Notes: generated by a model from the letters alone, not told the origin. A stretch of DNA of 64,000 nucleotides from Otis tarda (GCA_026413225.1 CM048575.1:4740001-4804000), one strand, 5' to 3'; shown: positions 1 through 10,561, counted from the first letter of the stretch. A program made the numbers and translations.

Positions 1-2340
1 CCCTGCCTGCTCTCTGCTGCTTCCCTTTGTCCTCGGGGGCTGGGCTGCCCAAAACCACCGGGCTGGTGAAGTACCAAAAGGCCGGACGCGCCAACGGGCG
101 TCCCCAGCCAACCTCGCTATTTGCTCCGAGGTGATTTAACGTAAGCAATCGGCCTTGCCTTCCTGTTCAGCTTTCTCGCAGCGCGCTGTTGAGCTAAAGC
201 ACCGGGACTTGCACAGTCAGCATCTTGATAACTAGGGCACGGTCAATCCCTAAATAATTCTGAGCCGTTGCGTGTTTCCCATGATTGGTGTGTCTGGAAA
301 CAGGGTGTTTGGGTTCAGCTCTTGGGTTCCTCTCTTGAGGAAGTTTTGCCTCTCCTTTCCCGTCCTTTTTCTGATGAATATTGTAAGGAGCCTAGCCGCA
401 GCGCTCATTAAAACCCCTGCGCAGCAGCCAGCACCGAGAAACCCTCCTGCAGTCGCGTTTTCTTGAAGAACGAGCGCTGCTGAGCTCAAATTGGGAGAAA
501 CGGTGAGACCTTGGGTGAGGCTGGTGGGATGAAAGGGCTTGAGACGCTGAAGCTGCTTTGGCACTGCCCGGTATCGCCCATGTCTGGCAGGCAGCATCGT
601 CCCCCCGGGCGCGGAGGAGTCCCCGGCAGCTCAGAGGTGGTGGCAGGTCATCTTCTGCCAGGCTGCTGTCGCTGGAGGGGAAGGTGCTGCTGCCAGCCTG
701 AGCCGGCTGCTGCGTGGGCAGGAGCATGGCAAACAGGCCAGGAAAAGCGCGGAGCAGATGGGGGATCGCGTGCTGCCCGGCCCTGCCACCGCCCGGCCGC
801 ACTTGGCCCCTCCAGCCCCTGCTCCGCACGCAGGGGCCGCAGCGCTGGCCAGTCCTGCCACCGCCTGCTTCTGGCGCAGCGCTCGCTGTCTCCTGATGGG
901 ATATTTTTATATTAAATATTTGGCAGCATCTCCAGCCCATCCCTCCCGTTGGACCATGGCCTGACGCGTGCCTGCAGCCTGGTCTCCTCGTGTCCAGAGC
1001 TTTCTAGGGGGCAGAGAGAGGGGAAGAGAGGCGGCTCCCCCCGCTCTGCTTTGCTTACACCGTGTTGCTTTTATTGCAAGCGACGGCTTTTTGTCCCCCG
1101 GCTGACGTGTTCGGCCAGAGCAAACCCAGAGGTCGTGGCCTCGGGCGGCCCAGGGGACCGGGCAGCATCTTGGCTTTTGCCCCGTGTGAGGCAGCTCCGG
1201 GCCTCTCCGCGGGGTGTGACGGGGCCAACGGAGGTGACGAAGCTGCAGCGGGGTGTCAGGGGCTGAACCAGCGTCTCTGGCCCAGGGGAGCGTGCGGCCG
1301 GGTTCCCCTGGGAGCGGTCACGACCTGGATCTTGGATCAGATGCAATTAAAAAACAAAGATGCAATTAATAAAAAGAAATCATTCCTCTCAAATGACACA
1401 AGTGCAAACGCAGAGGCAGACGCCTCGGGGCAGCCGGAGCCGAGCGAGCGGGAGGTGATGGCGTGGTGTCGATCACCGCCCAGACCCCACACCCTCGACG
1501 CAGAGCCGCGCTTGCAAAACACCCCTAAAAATAGCGCCGGGTGTTTGCAGCCTGCGGCGCGCGGGGCAGGGGACAAGGACAAGGAGCAGCTGACCCCGGG
1601 GCGTTTGAAACTCGCTCTGTCCCCTCTCCCCGCAGCGGCCGGTGCGGTTGCGAGCGCGCCGGATGTTCGGCGCGCCGGCCGTTGGCCGTGCCAGCTGTCG
1701 GCTGTGCCGCCGGCACCGCACAGCCGAGGCGCGGTGACGCGGTGGGAGCACGGGAGCGGGCTGGAGGAGACTGTTGCCAGGCAAAACCGGAGTTGTTTGT
1801 GCAGCGACTGCTGTTTGCTGGACTTTGCCGTGTGCCGGCGTCGAGCAGCACCAGATTGTTATCAGCGCTGCTGTCTGGGGCCGCTGCTGGTTGTGGGAAT
1901 TTTTTTTTTATCTTTTTTTTTATTTTAATTGGGTTTGGCGTTTCTTCTTCCAGCGGGCAGGAGCTGGCAGGGGGCTGCGGGGGACGGGAGGGGAAAGCCG
2001 CTCTGCAGCTCCCGGGGCAATTCCGCGCTGGCTTCACCCCACGGCGTGGGGCAGGGCCCCGGGGTGCAGCGGGGGGGCGGGGGGCAAGGGCCCAGGCTCA
2101 GGGCACGAGGCAAGAGGGGGGCAGCTCTGCCATTTTGGACAAACGAAGCCTGAACGCGCACAGGCCTTTCCCGTCGGATTGCTTTCTCCTTTGGCCCCAA
2201 GGAGACATTTTTGGCGGCTCCCTGTGTCGCAGGGGCGGGGAAGTGCCGCAGCGGGGCCCCTGCCCGCCCTCCCGGGGCACAGGGGATGCACCCCGGAGTG
2301 CGAGACTCCCCCCGAGGGTCCCAGCCCGGGGCAACCCGGC
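1..2340. other. GC-rich upstream DNA, no supported gene
   Basis: Mostly GC-rich with some AT-rich islands (around 900-920 and a T-rich tract near 1900-1930). The open frames overlap one another on both strands, as expected in stop-poor GC-rich DNA, and none resembles a protein I know. An AATAAA lies at 1368-1373 in an A-rich patch, but there is no coding end upstream to attach it to. The last part grades into the SESN2 CpG island. Confidence 0.6.
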
Positions 2341-2345
2341 GGCGA

Positions 2346-2560
2346 ACTACAACCCCCAGCATCCCTCGCGCCGCCGCGCCCTATTGGCCTATCAGTGCCG
2401 GTTGGTCACGGCCCCCGCGTCGCCATTGGTCGGGACGGAGCGAGGGCGGGGCTGCCGCCCGCCGCCGCGCTATGAAAGCGGAGCGCTGGGGGACGCGGGA
2501 AAGTTCCAGCAGCCGAGGGGCGGGGGGGTCCGGGGACCCCCGCAGCCCTCTGGGGTGTCC
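2346..2560 (+). promoter_or_regulatory. SESN2: SESN2 CpG-island promoter
   Basis: A ZNF143/Staf-type element, ACTACAACCCCCAGCATCCC, lies at 2346-2365. Two inverted CCAAT boxes (ATTGG at 2383-2387 and 2425-2429, 42 bp apart) and a GC box (GGGCGGGGC, 2444-2452) follow. There is no canonical TATA box. This order is typical of a TATA-less CpG-island promoter, and transcription most likely starts between the GC box and about 2540, just upstream of the sestrin start codon at 2596. SESN2 is known to respond to p53, ATF4 and NRF2, but I did not find a convincing full site for any of them here. Confidence 0.7.
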
Positions 2561-2567
2561 CGGGGCC

Positions 2568-2582
2568 ATGCCCGCAGCCTAA
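2568..2582 (+). promoter_or_regulatory. Short upstream ORF in SESN2 leader
   Basis: An ATG at 2568 opens a four-codon frame (M-P-A-A-stop) that ends at 2582, 13 nt before the SESN2 ATG. A further ATG at 2472 is in the same frame and would give a 36-codon upstream frame with the same stop, if transcription starts upstream of it. Whether either is in the mRNA depends on the unmapped start site. Confidence 0.5.
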
Positions 2583-2595
2583 CCCCCGCCCTGCC

Positions 2596-2640
2596 ATGCT
2601 GGTGGCCGGCTCGCCCTGCCGCCCCGCGGGGCTGGAGGAG
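2596..2640 (+). CDS. SESN2: SESN2 coding exon 1
   Basis: Encodes [15 protein letters not shown], resembling the human N-terminus MIVADSECRAELKD. G at -3 gives a fair Kozak context. The donor is GAG|GTAAGG, phase 0. It is the least conserved coding exon and is joined to exon 2 across a 3370-bp intron, so the join is inferred from phase, donor strength and N-terminal similarity. Confidence 0.75.
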
Positions 2641-5600
2641 GTAAGGGCTCGTCTGGGTGCTCGCCTGCCCGAGGGGCTCCCGGTTTGCATGGTGTTTCGT
2701 CCCCCTCCTCGCCCGGGATGGATCCGGCTGCTGGCACCGCGGGGTCCTAAAGTAACCCTCTCGTTCCTGTGCAGCGAGCCTAAAAATGAGTGGGGTGCTG
2801 GGGCCCGCCCGGGGATGGGGTGGCCGTGGGGGATGGAGTGGCCCTGTCTGGGCAGGGGGCCGTTGGGGTGGCCGGATGGGGAGATCTCGGAGTCTCTCGA
2901 CCCCCCCGGAGCAGGGGTCCTGCCTGCAGGTGTGGGTGGGAGGTGAAGGGAAACTGAGGCAGGGGCTGACGGTGGGCTGCGGCAGGTGGATGCGGGGCTG
3001 GGGGAGGCCGGGGGCTCCGAGGTCTCCGTCCAGTCGTTCCTGGGCCGGGCATGGGATCTCCCCGCTGTCCCCGTTAATCCAGAGGTCTGGGAAAGCTCTG
3101 GCAGCGCCTGGCGCTGGAGTGGGCGTGGGAAGCGGGGCTCCCGAGGTGTCTGCGGGGCTTTGCAGGGTCTCCCTGTCCCTCCCGCAGCTTCCGTGCGCCA
3201 ACCTCCCGAGTTTCCTGAAAAGCTGGGAATCACCTCTATTTATAGGACTGATTTTCCCCTCTGAAAAAAAAACCAAAAACCACCCCCAAATCTTTGCAGT
3301 TTTCCCCTTCTTGCTCCTGCGTTCCCCTTCCCTCAGGTTTCCCCGGGGACGGCGGGGTCGCTCTGCAGTTCGGGGCTTTGCTGGCCCCCCAAAACAGCGG
3401 GGAGCTGCTGGCCCCCCAAAACAGCCGTGCCGCCACGGGGACGGTCGCTCCGTTCTTCTCCACGAAACCCCTTCGGGTTCGCAGCGCGAGGCTGGGTGGG
3501 ATTTGGGGATCCCGTTGCCCTCGTCTTGGAGCGCGCTGGCAGCCGGCTTCGCTTTCCGAGAGCGGATCCGGCTGGGGGCTCGTGCCAAGGGGTTTGCAGT
3601 CACGCGTCGCCTCCGTGCGTCAACGGGGCCGAGCCCCGACGCCGCTCTCGCCCCCCGGTACGGCCCGGGGACGGCCTCCTGCCTGGATTTTGGCAGGAGC
3701 GCGGCTACGAGGGGCAAACCCGCTCTGCCAAGGGGTTGTGACGGTGTTGGTTTAACCTCGCCTTATCGGGATGGATTTTCCAACACCTGACTAAGCGCTT
3801 GGCACCGGCGCCGGGCTCGGCGTTCCCAGCGGATTAACTCCTTTCCTCCGTGGCTCCATTGAGACCCCGCGCCGGCTGGAGCCTGGGAGCAGCTGGCACG
3901 GCTGGCGTGGGTGGGAGCGTCGCCTCCGTGCCTCAGTTTCCCCACCGGCGGAAGCGGGGGGCGAGGCCCCAGCCGGAGGTGGCACGGCGAGGGTCAGCTG
4001 CGGTGTCCCTGAGGATTGCTTAATGCAGGGAAACGTAACGAACCTCTCGGGAGGGACGATTGAAACGCGCTTTCGAAGGTCACCCTGAGCTGCGGGGTGA
4101 GCTCCCGGGCTCCTCGCTGCCTTTCGGGATGGAATCCGTGCCCTCTGCGTCCCATGGATTTGTCGCTCCGTTGCCGTCCCTTGCCAGGGAGCCGCTCGGA
4201 GCACTGAAGGAGCTTTTTCTTCCCCAAACCGCGAGCGGGTGCGGAGCCAGCTCAGCAGCCAGAGCAGTGATGGTGGGAGCCCGCTCCTGCTGTCGCCCCG
4301 GTCCCGCTTCCCTGGTGACTCCGGGCGGGAGCATCCCGTGCTTGCGGAGCCATCGGACGTGGGCACCGCTCGCTTGGCTGGGGTGGCGGCACGCCGCGAC
4401 CCGCCGCCCGACATGTGGGGAGCGTGCGGCCGCCCTGACAGCTGCTGCAGTCACCTGCCATCCCAAACCTTTTCCCACCGTGGAAGAGAGCCCTGGGACG
4501 AGGGGCGCCCTGGGACGAGAGGCTCCCTGCCCGATCGTTCCGCAGCTGCAGAGCGGGACGTGCCACCCTGCCGTCCCACGCGTGTGCCCGGGCACCCCGT
4601 GAACCCTGGGCTGGGCGTGATGCTGAGCGGGGTGGGGAGGGGAGAGCAGGTTTGGGGGGCACGGAGCTGCCCGCTGAGCTTCCCTCTCATCCAGGGGCTG
4701 GAAGGCGCCGCTTTCCGAAAGCAGCGGGACGCCTCTCGGTTTTGGAAGATGCTGGTGTTCTCCGTGTGGATGCCGTGGGTGGGGGGGCGGCGATGTGGGA
4801 AGGGGGAGAAAACAGGGATGGATTCCCAGCCTCCCAGTGCCACCCTGGCTCTTGCTGGCAGAAGGACCCGGGGGGGTTTCCACAGGGAATGACGCTTCCC
4901 CACCCGGCGCGGGGCCCTGAGCACCCTCCGCTGCGGTGGGTGCCGCTGCCGGCACCGGTATCCGGAGCGTGGGCCGGGGGACGCGACGCCGCGGGCGTTC
5001 GTCTGCTGAACGCCTGGTTTCCCGCAAGCGCCGTGTCCCCGCTGTATTTGGGGGGGAGACACGACCACAAACCACCCCCCTCTCCTCCTTCCCAGGGCTG
5101 GGGACGCTTGAACCCTTTTCCACCCTCTTCTCCCAGCCCCAAACCAGGCTCTGGGTTCTCCGTAGGTGTTTTGGAGGAATTGTTTTGATTTCTCGGAGCC
5201 AGGCGCCGCGTCCGCCCCGTCTGCGGTTGGCACCCGTGGGTGCTGCGGAGAAATTTCCCCCGCAAATTTGCAAGCTGGTGGGACGCCGCGGTGCCAGAGC
5301 GGGATGGGGGCGGATTTGGGCTCTGCCGCATCCCCGCGTTTCAGTTTTGGGGCTGACTGGGAGGAGGGGTCCCCGTGGGCGCTGGGCTGGGGGGACCCCG
5401 CTCCCGTCGTGCGCTGGGCGGGGGTCGTGCTTGCGGCATCCCCGTTGCTGCTCCTGGGCACATCCTGGGGGGGGGGGGGCACAGCCTGGCCCCCACCCAG
5501 AGAAAAATTATCCGGGGAAAAATGATGGGTGAGGAGAGCTGACCTGTACCGGGTGACATTTTGTGCCTGGGGGGGTTGCGGGAACCCCGGGGTTGCTGGG

Positions 5601-8600
5601 GATTGCCGCTGTGTTTATACTGGTTGACTGCAGCCGGGGTTGTGTCCGGAGGGGTGCCGTCCCGTGGGACCCCCAGCCGTCCCGTGGGACCCCCAGCCGT
5701 CTCGTGGGACCCCCCCCAGGCTCCACTTTCCCGCTGTGTTTACCCACGGAGGTGGCACACCGAGATCTGGTGTCCCCGCTGTCCCGGCGTGTCGCACCTT
5801 CCCGGGACGCGGAGCAACACCCCTGCCCGATTTCATCAGGCGCTTGCCCAGCCTGACGCAAGCTGGCGTGGGCGATGGCCGCCTGTCCCCGTGGCCCGCG
5901 TGGGGTGGCTGCCCTGAGTCACCCCTTCCGGTATCACCGCGCTCGTTCCCCGGGATGCTCGGTGGCTCCCGGCTGGCACTGGGCTGATGCTGCTGCTCTT
6001 GCCTTCCCAGGACAGAGGGGTCAAGGGCCCCCAGCAACTGGGGAGGGGTCCCAGCGCCTTCATCCCCCTGGGAGAGGTAAGAGCCCTGGGGATGGTTTTG
6101 GGTGGGTTCGTCCCTCCCTGTTGGGGGGCTCCTCTGCCCCTCCCTGCCCTGGGTGAGGGGGACGGGTAAAGGAGGGATTCCCACCCCCCCCACCCCTATC
6201 GTTAGTGCCCAGCTGGGGGTGGTGGGTGGGATTGGGAAGGGTCACCCAGCCCGGGGGTACCCCGGCGGCAGTGGGGGGCGGGTGTCCCGTTTTGGAGGAC
6301 GGGGGGAGCAGTTGTGTTGCTTCACCCTGGCGTTTTCCTCCCCCAAGTCCCCGCCCTGCCCGTGCCTCAGTTTCCCCGCGCAGCCGAACACGCCTGCCGT
6401 TCCTCCGGCTTGCGAAGGCAGCCCCTGCCCTGCCCCCCCACCCCAAAAAAAACCCTGTACCCTGAAATTTCCCCCGGGCTCCCCGTGCCGGAGCACCCTC
6501 AGCCCTATCTCGGCGCCCGGCGTCGGCGTCCCAGATGGTTCCTCCTTCGGCAGAGATAGCGCCCTGGTTTCGTCACCGCGGGGGGGTGGAGGGGCTGGGC
6601 TTGGGGGGGGCCCTGAGCCCCGTCTCCTCCCCAGCGCCCAAATAAACAACCCGGCCCGCGGGCTGAGCCGGTTGGGGCTGCGGAGTCTGGCATGGAGACC
6701 CCCCATCATCCCACGCCCCCCGGGGCCGGGAATGGGGAGACGGGCGCGGGGGGCGGCCGGCGGTGCCCGTACCGAGCGGGGAGGAGGCTGGGCGCGTTGG
6801 ACGGGGTGAGCACGCGACGCGGTGGGACGGGTGCTCCCGGGTGCCTGGGTCCTGCCGGCACCCATGGGTCTCCCCCCAGTTCGAGGGGGCTGTTGGGAAG
6901 AGTGGGGGGCGGCAGCACGCAGCCCTTCACCGCCCTCCTCTTCCCCCTCGTCCCGGCAGATCCTGCAGGAAGGCGCGGAGAGCAGCCAGCGCCGGCTCCT
7001 CATCGAGGCCTTCGTCTCGGCGGGCAGGGTGGACAACATCGCCATGGTCATGGGGCTGCACCCCCAGTACCTCAGCAGCTTCTGGAAGACCCAGTGCCTC
7101 CTGCTGCGCATGGACGGGCCCCTGCCCTACCACAAACGCCACTACATCGCCATCATGGTGAGGATGGGGGGGGTCCCTCAAGGCTACGGGTGGTCCCAGC
7201 GCCTCGGCTGGGTTTTTGCCAGGGAGCAGGGACGGTGTTTGGGACCCCACGGGTGACGTCCCCCTTGGGTCTGTGGTCCCAAAAGCTTGGAAGCCCCGTC
7301 GGGGTTGGTCCCGTGGTGCCCACCCAGGGCCCCTGAGGACCAGCATTGATGGTGGGGGTGGGGGGGAGGCAGAGACCCCTGTCTGGACTCTAATCCCCAG
7401 GGAAAGCCCTCCAAGGGCGATGCAGGGGGGAGGGCAGCTCCCTGGCTTGGCTTCTCCGAGGGCTCGTAGCAGGGTTGGGGGGCCGGTGGCGGGGGCTTAT
7501 TGCCCGGCTCTCCCCGCAGGCAGCGGCCCGGCACCAGTGCTCCTACCTGGTGGGCTTGCACATGGAGGAGTTCCTGCAGGTGGGGGGCAACCCCGCGTGG
7601 CTGCAGGGGCTGCACTGTGCCCCCCAAAAACTCCGTAACCTCAACGAGATCAACAAACTGCTGGCGCACCGGCCCTGGCTCATCACCAAGGAGCACATCG
7701 AGGTGAGAGCCGATCCCCCTCCACCCAAAACACACTTTGGGGTGTGGTGGGGGCTCAGGGGTGAGCCGGGGGGGGGTCCTCTCCAACCCTGCGTGCCTTA
7801 CAGGCTCTGCTGAAGACAGGGGAGGACAGCTGGTCGCTGGCGGAGCTGGTGCAGGCGCTGGTGCTCCTCACCCACTACCACTCGCTCGCCTCCTTCGTCT
7901 TCGGCTGCGGCATCAACCCCGAGGAGGAGCAGGACGGGGGGCAGGGCTGCCGGCCCCCTTCGCCCCACAGCAACGGCAGCCCTGCCTCTGACGACGGCGT
8001 GGGGGGCTCCGGGGTAAGGTGGGGGCTTCGCCTCGCAAAGGCGTGGAGCGGGAAGCGACAGCAGAGCCGAGAGCGGCTCCGTGCCGCGGCGTTGGCTCCG
8101 TGCCGCGGCGTTGACGCCGCGCTCTGCTCGGCCAGGGCAAGGACGCCGTGCGGGAGGTGGAGGCGCTGATGGAGAGGATGAAGCTGCTGCGGGAAAGCCA
8201 GCTGGAGGAGGAGGCCGTCACGCAGGAGGAGATGGCCACGCGCTTTGAGCTGGAGAAGACGGAGAGTTTGCTGGTCGCTCCCTCCGGTGAGGAGGGGCAG
8301 GGGCGCGGCGGGGTGGGGACAGGGTCCCCGCGGGCCGGGAGGTCGCAGGGGAAGCGGGGAAGGAGCCGGCATCTGCCGAGGGAGGAGCGGATTGGGGCCC
8401 CCGGCCGCGGCGCTGGCTGTGCCTGGGGTGGCCGGCGGCTCACGGCCGTGGCGGTGCTGCCCCGCAGATCTGGCGGATCACTCCCTGCAGTCCAGCGTCC
8501 TCTGCTTCGTGGAGGACCCCGAGTTCGGCTACAAGGACTTCACGCGGAGGGGCGAGCAGGCGCCCCCCACTTTCCGTGCGCAGGTGGGTGCCTGCGGCCC

Positions 8601-9434
8601 CGTGCCAGTGGGTGGTGCTGGGTGGGACCAGGCTGGAGCTAATGGGGGGGCCAACACGGAGCGGGGAGACCCCAGCTTCTGACCCTGGCTCTGAAGGGAG
8701 CCCGCGTTTCCCCGTCAAGCCCCTACTCCGTCCCTTCTCCGGTAGGATTACACCTGGGAGGACCACGGCTACTCGCTGATCAACCGCCTCTACCCCGACG
8801 TGGGGCAGCTCCTGGATGAGAAGTTCCAGGTGGTCTACAACCTGACCTACAACACCATCGCCATGCACTGCGGCGTGGACACCTCCATGCTGCGCAGGGC
8901 CATCTGGAACTACGTCCACTGCGTCTTCGGCATCCGGTAGGTCCCCGAGCCGCGGCCCCTTCTCCGCCTTGGGTAGGGCCTGCGACTCCGCCTCGGGGAG
9001 CCAAAGGCAAAGCGATGCGGTTGGGGGTGCTCCTTTTGGGTCTGGAAAGACCCCGGGGTGTGCGAATGGGCGGGGGTTGTACCTGGAACCACGCGCCCTC
9101 CTCTCTCCCCGCCAGCTACGACGATTACGACTACGGGGAGGTGAACCAGCTCCTGGAGCGCAGCTTGAAGATCTACATCAAGACGGTGGCCTGCTACCCG
9201 GAGAAGACGACCAAGCAGATATACACGCGGTTCTGGAGACACTTCAAGCACTCGGAGAAGGTTCTCTGCCCCGTCCCTTCCCCTCCTGGCGGGGCGTGGG
9301 GGGGAGGCCGAGCCCCCCGCGCCCCTGACCCCGCTCTCCCCGCCCAGGTGCACATCAACCTGCTCTTGCTGGAGGCTCGGATGCAGGCGGCTCTGCTCTA
9401 CGCCCTGAGAGCCGTCACCCGCTACATGACCTGA
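2596..9434 (+). CDS. SESN2: Sestrin 2, complete gene, ten coding exons
   Basis: Joined exons: 2596-2640, 6011-6076, 6960-7157, 7520-7702, 7804-8013, 8136-8286, 8468-8583, 8746-8936, 9116-9260 and 9348-9434. All introns are GT-AG, all phases agree, and the product is 463 residues (human SESN2 has 480; the difference lies N-terminal of the leucine-binding region). Sestrins are cytosolic, stress-induced proteins: the N-terminal half is an alkylhydroperoxidase-like helical domain, and the C-terminal half binds leucine and GATOR2, restraining mTORC1. The RHQC..Y....H motif (C110, Y112, H117) matches human C125, Y127 and H132. Leucine-pocket residues T357, Y358, T360, T369, R373, W427 and E434 match human T374, Y375, T377, T386, R390, W444 and E451. 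The GATOR2-contact DD pair is D389-D390. The C-terminal RYMT ending is identical to human. SESN1 and SESN3 are alternatives, but the N-terminus and the GPSAFIP block favour SESN2. Confidence 0.93.
2641..6010 (+). other. SESN2: SESN2 intron 1
   Basis: GC-rich intron with no further coding exon that I can recognise. It holds copies of a GGGAAACTGAGGCAG-type word (2948-2962 and, reversed, 3929-3943), a triplicated 20-bp unit at 5657-5716 and a G-run near 5468-5478. First introns of stress-response genes often carry enhancers, but no specific site is convincing here. Confidence 0.6.
5657..5716. repeat. 20-bp tandem repeat, three copies
   Basis: Three successive copies of CCGTCCCGTGGGACCCCCAG (5657-5676, 5677-5696 and a slightly diverged 5697-5716) inside SESN2 intron 1. 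Each copy contains a near-palindrome, GTCCC-GT-GGGAC. Confidence 0.85.
6011..6076 (+). CDS. SESN2: SESN2 coding exon 2
   Basis: A pyrimidine-rich acceptor (CTTGCCTTCCCAG) precedes 22 in-phase codons ending [10 protein letters not shown], matching human GPSAFIPVEE just before the sestrin fold. The donor is GAG|GTAAGA, phase 0. The exon is shorter than the corresponding human region. Confidence 0.88.
6960..7157 (+). CDS. SESN2: SESN2 coding exon 3
   Basis: Encodes residues 38-103, starting ILQEGAES and including [20 protein letters not shown] and ending RHYIAIM. This is the start of the N-terminal helical domain. Acceptor CCCGGCAG, donor ATG|GTGAGG, phase 0 at both ends. Confidence 0.93.
7520..7702 (+). 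CDS. SESN2: SESN2 coding exon 4, oxidoreductase motif
   Basis: Encodes residues 104-164, from [20 protein letters not shown] to [13 protein letters not shown]110, Y112 and H117 form the proton-relay motif of the alkylhydroperoxidase-like fold. Clean CCCCGCAG acceptor and GAG|GTGAGA donor. Confidence 0.94.
7804..8013 (+). CDS. SESN2: SESN2 coding exon 5
   Basis: Encodes residues 165-234. The first half ([20 protein letters not shown], then [14 protein letters not shown]) is helical and highly conserved. The second half is an acidic, then Gly/Ser/Pro-rich linker corresponding to the flexible loop between the two sestrin subdomains. Donor GGG|GTAAGG. Confidence 0.92.
8076..8112. repeat. Tandem duplication of about 19 bp in SESN2 intron 5
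   Basis: The word GCTCCGTGCCGCGGCGTTG is repeated head to tail (8076-8094, then again at 8095), just upstream of the exon 6 acceptor. It occupies nearly a third of the 122-bp intron. Confidence 0.8.
8136..8286 (+). CDS. SESN2: SESN2 coding exon 6
   Basis: Encodes residues 235-284, including [14 protein letters not shown] and [16 protein letters not shown], a charged helical segment matching human SESN2. Ends in phase 1 at CCG|GTGAGG. Confidence 0.92.
8468..8583 (+). CDS. SESN2: SESN2 coding exon 7
   Basis: Encodes residues 285-323, including [18 protein letters not shown] and APPTFRAQ, nearly identical to human. Acceptor CCCCGCAG, donor CAG|GTGGGT. Confidence 0.92.
8746..8936 (+). CDS. SESN2: SESN2 coding exon 8, leucine-binding residues
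   Basis: Encodes residues 324-386 plus two bases of R387. [12 protein letters not shown] opens the C-terminal domain. [20 protein letters not shown] carries leucine-pocket residues T357, Y358, T360, T369 and R373. Human has serine where this protein has C365. Ends in phase 2 at CG|GTAGGT. Confidence 0.94.
9116..9260 (+). CDS. SESN2: SESN2 coding exon 9
   Basis: Encodes R387-K435: [16 protein letters not shown] (with the D389-D390 GATOR2-contact pair), [14 protein letters not shown] and [10 protein letters not shown], which holds pocket residues W427 and E434. The donor AAG|GTTCTC departs from the GTRAGT consensus at positions +3 to +6, but phase and homology fix the boundary here. Confidence 0.9.
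9348..9434 (+). CDS. SESN2: SESN2 coding exon 10 and stop
   Basis: Encodes the last 28 residues ([20 protein letters not shown], then RAVTRYMT) and a TGA stop at 9432-9434. The final helix is almost identical to human. Confidence 0.94.
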   Translation: MHINLLLLEARMQAALLYALRAVTRYMT

Positions 9435-10162
9435 CCGCGCGCCGCTCCCTCCTCATCCTCATCCTCCTGCCCCAGGTTTGGGGGAAAGGCCGGGAGGGAG
9501 CCGGTACCCTGAAGACTTTTTGCTGGAATGTCGTCTCCCCGCTTACGGGGCCTGGAGCTGCGGAAGGAAAGGGTGGAGGGGTCTTCCCTTGGGGACGCCC
9601 ACGAAGCCGTCAGCGCCGGGAAGACCCCTGGGCCTGGCGGAGCTGGGGGTGCCCGGCGGCTCTGTGCCTTTCTTGGGGTGAGCGCGGGCAAAGCCGAAGC
9701 GGGGTGCGGCCTTCGCTGGTGTCGCAGCTCCGGGCCGTGTCCCGGCACCAAGGCGGCCGCCGCGGAGGGCCCTCCTCGTGCCAGAGGGTAGCGTGGGCTC
9801 CTCCCCTGCTTCTGGGGGTCTCGGCGTGCCGGAAGACACAGGTGGTGGTGGTGGGGACGCTGCCCTGGCACCCCGTCCCGTCGGGCAGCTCCCCGTGCTG
9901 CTCGTCTCCGAGCCGAGTCCCCCCGCGTCGGGACCCCCGGCCCGGGTCTTTCAGCTGGTGGCACGGGGACGTCCCCTCCATGGCTGGGGGTGCACACAGC
10001 CCCTCGCCGCCCCTCCCCGGAGACCCTGGCCCTCGGATGGGGGCTGGTGGGGCGGCAGGAGGGGTCAAACTCTGCCCCATCCTGCAATTTGGGATGTGAA
10101 ACACCTCTTGCCCTGCGTCGCGGGGCTGGAGCAGGGTTGAGGGTTGGAGTGCCTGTGATGTA

Positions 10163-10170
<8 letters not shown>

Positions 10171-10207
<37 letters not shown>
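10171..10207. repeat. T37 homopolymer in SESN2 3' UTR
   Basis: An uninterrupted run of 37 thymines, preceded by C and followed by AATC. Read on the minus strand it is a poly(A) tract, but no SINE or processed-transcript body adjoins it. Confidence 0.9.
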
Positions 10208-10210
<3 letters not shown>

Positions 10211-10561
10211 CATTTTTCAGCCCCTGGCCCTTCTCCCCCGCCTTAACCGGGGCGGCTGGGGTGGGAGCCGCCTGCCTGCTGCGAGGGAGCCGGGGTGGGA
10301 TGCGGGGTTGACCGGAGCTTTACCCCCCGCGTCCCAGAGCATTTCCCAGCGGTGCGGGTCGCCGGGGGGGTGCGTTTTGGGAGAGCCCCCGTCTCCCGTG
10401 GCTGCAGCTCCAGCAGCGTCGCCTGCTGCCGGGCCGCGCCTGGTTTGTCTGTGCCGAACCGCAGCTCCAGTTAAGTTATTTCTGTATTTTTTTTGGGGTG
10501 TGTTTACTCCTGACTGGCATGGAAATGCTGCTGTGACTTTGCTACAGATCTTGTTTGAGAA

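Noticed and set aside
1368-1373. AATAAA as the end of an upstream gene
   Set aside because: It lies in an A-rich patch with no coding exon to its left in the window.
2561-2575. p53 half-site (GGCCATGCCC) in the SESN2 leader
   Set aside because: One mismatch in a single half-site and no second half-site at permitted spacing.
1541-2644. A 367-codon plus-strand frame upstream of and overlapping SESN2 exon 1
   Set aside because: GC-rich, stop-poor DNA running through the promoter, with no recognisable domain.
2470-3717. A 415-codon minus-strand frame over the SESN2 promoter and intron 1
   Set aside because: Proline/arginine/glycine-rich composition typical of antisense GC-rich DNA; no homology.
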